NCBI RefSeq assembly: GCF_000297495.1
Contig: NZ_ALWX01000019.1
Span: 1-64,000, forward strand
DNA: 64,000 nt
Direction of reading: 5' to 3'
From: Janibacter hoylei PVAS-1
GTDB lineage: Bacteria; Actinomycetota; Actinomycetes; Actinomycetales; Dermatophilaceae
Below the pieces are notes generated by a model. The model did not search any database. It was not told the origin of the DNA and saw only the letters and a program-made list of their open reading frames with translations. Positions 60,892 to 64,000 of this stretch are shown piece after piece; the stretch's first letter is position 1, and each line of letters starts with the position of its first letter. The position numbers were made by a program, and so were the translations under genes.

Positions 60892-61489
60892 GTGCGCCGT
60901 CGCGAGATGCTCGAGTTCGCCGTGCTCGGCCTGCTCCACGAGGACCCCCTGCACGGCTACGAGCTGCGCCGTCGGCTCAACACCCGCCTCGGCGCCTTCC
61001 GGGCGCTCTCCTTCGGCACGCTCTACCCCTGCCTGGCGAGCCTGCAGGGTCAGGGCCTCGTCGACGGCGACGGCGCGCGTACCGGCGGCGGACGGCGTCA
61101 GCGGATCACGTACACGATCACCGAGGCCGGTCGGGCGGCCTTCGCCGAGCTGGCCGGCCGGTCCGACCCGCCGAGCTGGGCCGACGACGCCTTCGACGTG
61201 CGGGTCGCCTTCTTCGCGCGCACCGAGCGTGAGGTTCGCCTGCGGATCCTCGAAGGGCGCCGGGCCCGCCTCGCCGAGCAGCTGCGTGCCATGCGCGAGG
61301 GCGCCACCCGGGCCGACCGCTGGTCGGCCGCCCTCGCCGCGCACGACGAGGACGCGACCGAGCGCGCCCTCGCGTGGCTCGACGAGCTCATCGACGCCGA
61401 GCGCCGAGAGCCCCACGCCCGCCCCGGGCACCCTCAGCGACCCATCGCACCCAGCCTTCAACCCGCCCCCCACCAAGGAGAACCCATGA
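60892..61489 (+). CDS. PadR-family transcriptional regulator (apparent +1 base near its end)
   Basis: GTG 60892 with GGGAG five bases upstream. [20 protein letters not shown] and [20 protein letters not shown] form the PadR winged helix; a C-terminal helical domain follows. As written the frame has no stop and runs directly into ino1. Removing one C from the C6 run at 61466-61471 gives an end APTKENP with TGA overlapping the ino1 ATG (ATGA), so the regulator is 198 residues and the fusion is probably an artefact. It pairs with ino1 as in other actinobacteria. Confidence 0.85.
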
Positions 61490-62580
61490 CTGCCATCCGT
61501 GTCGCCATCGTCGGCGTCGGCAACTGCGCGAGCTCGCTCGTCCAGGGTGTCGAGTACTACAAGGACGCCGACCCGTCGGGCACCGTGCCCGGCCTCATGC
61601 ACGTGACCTTCGGCGACTACCACGTCTCGGACGTGCAGTTCGTCGCCGCCTTCGACGTCGACGACAAGAAGGTCGGCAAGGACCTCGCCGAGGCGATCAA
61701 CTCCTCGGAGAACAACACGATCAAGATCGCGGACGTCCCGACGACCGGCGTCACGGTGCAGCGCGGCCACACCCTCGACGGCATCGGCAAGTACTACGCG
61801 CTGACGATCGACGAGTCCCCGGCCGAGCCGGTCGACGTCGTCCAGGCGCTCAAGGACGCCGAGGTCGACGTGCTCGTCTCCTACCTGCCGGTCGGCTCCG
61901 AGGAGGCGGACAAGTTCTACGCGCAGTGCGCGATCGACGCCGGCGTCGCCTTTGTCAACGCGCTGCCCGTCTTCATCGCGTCCGACCCGGAGTGGGCCCA
62001 GAAGTTCGAGGACGCCGGTGTCCCGATCATCGGCGACGACATCAAGAGCCAGGTCGGCGCGACGATCACGCACCGCGTCATGGCCAAGCTCTTCGAGCAG
62101 CGCGGCGTGGTCCTCGACCGCACCTACCAGCTCAACGTCGGCGGCAACATGGACTTCAAGAACATGCTCGAGCGCGAGCGCCTGGAGTCGAAGAAGATCT
62201 CCAAGACGCAGGCGGTCACGTCCAACCTCGACGGCCCGCTCGCCGGCGTCGGGGCCGACGACCGCAACGTCCACATCGGCCCGTCGGACTACGTCGCCTG
62301 GCTCGACGACCGCAAGTGGGCCTATGTCCGCCTCGAGGGTCGCGCCTTCGGCGACGTGCCGCTCAACCTCGAGTACAAGCTCGAGGTCTGGGACTCCCCC
62401 AACAGCGCCGGCATCATCATCGACGCGATCCGCGCGGCGAAGATCGCCAAGGACCGCGGCGTCGGCGGCGCCCTGCTGTCCGCGAGCAGCTACCTCATGA
62501 AGTCCCCGCCGGAGCAGCGCGAGGACACCGAGGGTCGGGCCAAGCTCGAGGCCTTCATCGCCGGCACCGAGGAGCGCTGA
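61486..62580 (+). CDS. ino1: Inositol-3-phosphate synthase
   Basis: 364 residues, the short actinobacterial type. NAD site [57 protein letters not shown], and [20 protein letters not shown] with the catalytic lysines. It makes 1L-myo-inositol-1-phosphate from glucose-6-phosphate for phosphatidylinositol and mycothiol. Own Shine-Dalgarno AAGGAG six bases before ATG 61486. The genome therefore both makes and degrades inositol. Confidence 0.96.
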   Translation: MTAIRVAIVGVGNCASSLVQGVEYYKDADPSGTVPGLMHVTFGDYHVSDVQFVAAFDVDDKKVGKDLAEAINSSENNTIKIADVPTTGVTVQRGHTLDGIGKYYALTIDESPAEPVDVVQALKDAEVDVLVSYLPVGSEEADKFYAQCAIDAGVAFVNALPVFIASDPEWAQKFEDAGVPIIGDDIKSQVGATITHRVMAKLFEQRGVVLDRTYQLNVGGNMDFKNMLERERLESKKISKTQAVTSNLDGPLAGVGADDRNVHIGPSDYVAWLDDRKWAYVRLEGRAFGDVPLNLEYKLEVWDSPNSAGIIIDAIRAAKIAKDRGVGGALLSASSYLMKSPPEQREDTEGRAKLEAFIAGTEER

Positions 62581-62615
62581 CCGGAGCTCGACGCCGGCCC
62601 GCTAGCCTGTGTGCC

Positions 62616-62834
62616 ATGGGTCACAGGGTCGAGTCGGAGCTGGTCGCCAACGTCATCGCCGTGCAGGTGGCGGCCGACCAGGTCGTCGCCGTGGGTGACG
62701 AGCTCGTCCTCCTCGAGTCGATGAAGATGGAGATCCCCGTGCTCTCCGAGCGCTCCGGGCGGGTGGCCGAGGTCAAGGTCGCCCCCGGCGACGTCGTCCA
62801 GGAGGGCGAGGTGCTCGTCGTCATCGACGACTGA
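62616..62834 (+). CDS. Biotin/lipoyl carrier-domain protein
   Basis: 72 residues; a free-standing biotinyl domain with the biotinylation motif ESMKMEIPV at residue about 35 and a mirrored GDVVQEGEVLVVIDD end. Such small BCCP-like proteins occur alone in actinobacteria and may serve an acyl-CoA carboxylase elsewhere. It is 35 bases after ino1 with its own weak ribosome-binding site. Confidence 0.88.
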   Translation: MGHRVESELVANVIAVQVAADQVVAVGDELVLLESMKMEIPVLSERSGRVAEVKVAPGDVVQEGEVLVVIDD

Positions 62835-62847
62835 CCTGCGCACACGA

Positions 62848-62887
62848 CGAAGGGTGGGTCCGACCATGCGGTCGGACCCACCCTTCG
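62848..62887. terminator. Bidirectional terminator between convergent genes
   Basis: A perfect 18-base stem, arms 62848-62865 and 62870-62887, with loop ATGC. It lies between the stop of the carrier protein (62834) and that of the WXG100 gene (62904). Stem ends CGAAGGG/CCCTTCG as in the other hairpins of this window. Confidence 0.9.
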
Positions 62888-62903
62888 GTGCGTGTGGTGG
62901 CGA

Positions 62904-63197
62904 TCAGGCGCCGCGCCCGCCGCCGCCCGAGCCCTCGGTCTGCTGGTCGGCCTGCTCGACGGCCTGCTTGGCGTAGGCGTCGATGGAGTCCTGCGCGCTC
63001 TGGAGCGCCTTGACGGCGTCCTGCCAGGAGCTGGTGAACTGCTCGGAGTCCGTGCCGAGCCAGTTCTCCGCCAGAGTGGCGGCCTGCGAGGTGCCGCTGG
63101 TGGCGACCTCGCCGATCTTGCCGGACTGGGTGGTCAGCTGCTGGGCCACCTCCTTGATCTTGGCAACATCCATTCCGTCGGTCAGGTTTCCGCTCAT
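62904..63197 (-). CDS. WXG100-family protein
   Basis: 97 residues: two helices joined by the WXG turn (ENWLGTDSEQFTSSW) near residue 45, and a flexible tail QQTEGSGGGGRGA. WXG100 proteins are small type VII secretion substrates that work as dimers. It lies 49 bases after another WXG100 gene and downstream of an EccC-type ATPase, all on the same strand. Confidence 0.88.
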   Translation of the reverse strand: MSGNLTDGMDVAKIKEVAQQLTTQSGKIGEVATSGTSQAATLAENWLGTDSEQFTSSWQDAVKALQSAQDSIDAYAKQAVEQADQQTEGSGGGGRGA

Positions 63198-63246
63198 CTC
63201 AGTGTCCCTTCAAGTCTGTGTGGTTCGAAGCTGTCGGTGTGGTCGC

Positions 63247-63519
63247 TCAGCGGTTGGAGATCTCGCCCTGCTGGGTGGTCTCGTGCTGGAGCTGCTCGCT
63301 CAGCGCGTCGAGCATCTGCTTGATCTTCTCGAGCTGCGGGCGGTGCTGGGACTCCCACTCCGAGACGAACTTCTCCGAGTCGGCGCCGTTCCAGGCCTCG
63401 TTGGCCGCCTGGACCTGGGTGTTGACGTTGGTGATCACGGTGCCGAGGTCCTCGGCGAGGTTCTGCCACTTCGGCAGCTCACCCTTGACGACGTCGAGGT
63501 TCATTCCGAGCCAACCCAT
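63247..63519 (-). CDS. WXG100-family protein
   Basis: 90 residues from ATG 63519, set by GGAGG six bases upstream. Helix-turn-helix hairpin with the WxG-type turn NEAWNGADSEKFVSEW near residue 45. Probable partner of the following WXG100 protein in an EsxA/EsxB-like heterodimer (inference). Confidence 0.88.
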   Translation of the reverse strand: MGWLGMNLDVVKGELPKWQNLAEDLGTVITNVNTQVQAANEAWNGADSEKFVSEWESQHRPQLEKIKQMLDALSEQLQHETTQQGEISNR

Positions 63520-63700
63520 TGTGTCCTCCTGCTGTAGATGCTGATCGTGATGTGTGGATCTGTGCTGCTCACTCGAGCGATCCCTCCGCCCGACTGAGGT
63601 CAACACTAGGGAAGGTCCGCGGGGAGGTACATGGGGAGAACTCCCCCGACCTCCACCGCACCGGCACCTGCCCGTCGATACCGTTGCGGCACAACGGAAT

Positions 63701-64000
63701 TCATGATCTCCCCAGTCCGCCGGGGAGCGCCATCTGGGCGATCAGCGACTTGCCGCGACGCACGATGACCCCTCGGCCCTCGGGCATGACGACCCGTGCC
63801 AGCGGCGGGAAGTTGGTCTTGAAGATCATCGACGACTCGGACCCGTCGGGCGCCAGCGCGATGCCCGACCGGCTGGCCTTGACCAGGCCAGGCAGGCCCA
63901 TGCTCGTGCTCAGCGCGCTCGGGTCGGCCTCACCGATGACGAAGTGGTCGTTGTCGACGAGCGGCTTGATCGCCTCCTGCAGCGGCATCTGGAAGGGCGG
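63701..64000 (-). CDS. EccC/FtsK-SpoIIIE-type type VII secretion ATPase, C-terminal part
   Basis: The frame enters from the right edge; 99 residues are seen. GLPGLVKASRSGIALAPDGS and RVVMPEGRGVIVRRGKSLIA correspond to the last part of the third ATPase domain of EccC-like proteins, which binds WXG100 substrates. The rest lies outside the window. About 180 bases separate it from the first WXG100 gene; that gap holds an AT-richer stretch with no obvious site. Confidence 0.75.
   Translation of the reverse strand, partial: PPFQMPLQEAIKPLVDNDHFVIGEADPSALSTSMGLPGLVKASRSGIALAPDGSESSMIFKTNFPPLARVVMPEGRGVIVRRGKSLIAQMALPGGLGRS

Noticed and set aside
60892-62580. A PadR-Ino1 fusion protein
   Set aside because: ino1 has its own Shine-Dalgarno, and one extra C in a C6 run explains the missing stop; removing it yields a TGA overlapping the ino1 ATG.

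Overview
The window is high-GC actinobacterial chromosome. The ribosomal/SSB cluster rpsF-ssb-rpsR-rplI, a mycobacterial-type inositol-3-phosphate synthase, WXG100 proteins next to an EccC/FtsK-type ATPase end, and the MoxR/DUF58/von Willebrand operon point to Actinomycetota. The gene content fits Micrococcales, perhaps an Intrasporangiaceae-like genus; that placement is inference from content, not from a database match.

Layout. 1-2.4 kb: accessory DNA with an Xre-type repressor, a hypothetical gene and a decayed region that includes a broken HAD hydrolase. 2.5-8.6 kb: a Tn7-like transposition module (tnsA-like, tniA, tniB, tniQ, each overlapping the next by 4 bases) ending against the stop codon of dnaB. 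8.6-11.2 kb: dnaB, interrupted in its Walker A motif by a 413-residue intein with class 3 features. 11.25-11.6 kb: a gene-free stretch rich in DnaA-box-like sequences. 11.6-24 kb: ordinary and accessory genes (DUF2277, two MFS transporters, LacI, lysoplasmalogenase, glutathione peroxidase, TusA-like, PhoX, ECF sigma with its DGPF partner). Within this part an SRPBCC gene is split by a 1,672-bp element carrying cmtR-cadD with matching terminal inverted repeats and an 8-bp target duplication. 24.1-24.75 kb: gene remnants. 24.8-27.8 kb: a three-gene operon for a phytanoyl-CoA-dioxygenase-family enzyme, an SDR and an IolG-like dehydrogenase. 27.8-30 kb: a FAD reductase and an alpha/beta hydrolase. 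30.2-43.8 kb: a complete myo-inositol catabolic locus (iolA, Gfo/Idh, sugar ABC transporter, iolD, iolB, Cgl0159-type aldolase, iolC, iolE, iolG) with a divergent GntR regulator and two copies of a shared 18-bp operator-like site. 43.8-48.8 kb: MoxR-DUF58-VWA-VWA-TPR-like (Bat-type) operon. 48.9-54.9 kb: secreted metallohydrolase with a discoidin domain, MATE transporter, DUF3352 protein. 55.1-62.8 kb: rplI, rpsR, ssb, rpsF, a GT87-like membrane protein, a class A PBP, padR, ino1 and a small biotinyl-carrier protein. 62.9-64 kb: two WXG100 proteins and the end of an EccC/FtsK-type ATPase.

Three things need care. (1) At least nine apparent frameshifts are all single extra bases, nearly all in G/C runs; systematic overcalling is more likely than mass gene death, so most frameshifted entries here should be read as probably intact genes. 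(2) Several palindromic repeat families and the word CGAAGGGGG are strikingly frequent in the native DNA; the word is absent from the first 11 kb and from the cadmium element. (3) In many actinobacteria rplI, a MATE gene and dnaB lie close together; here about 40 kb of catabolic genes separate dnaB from the MATE/rplI block.
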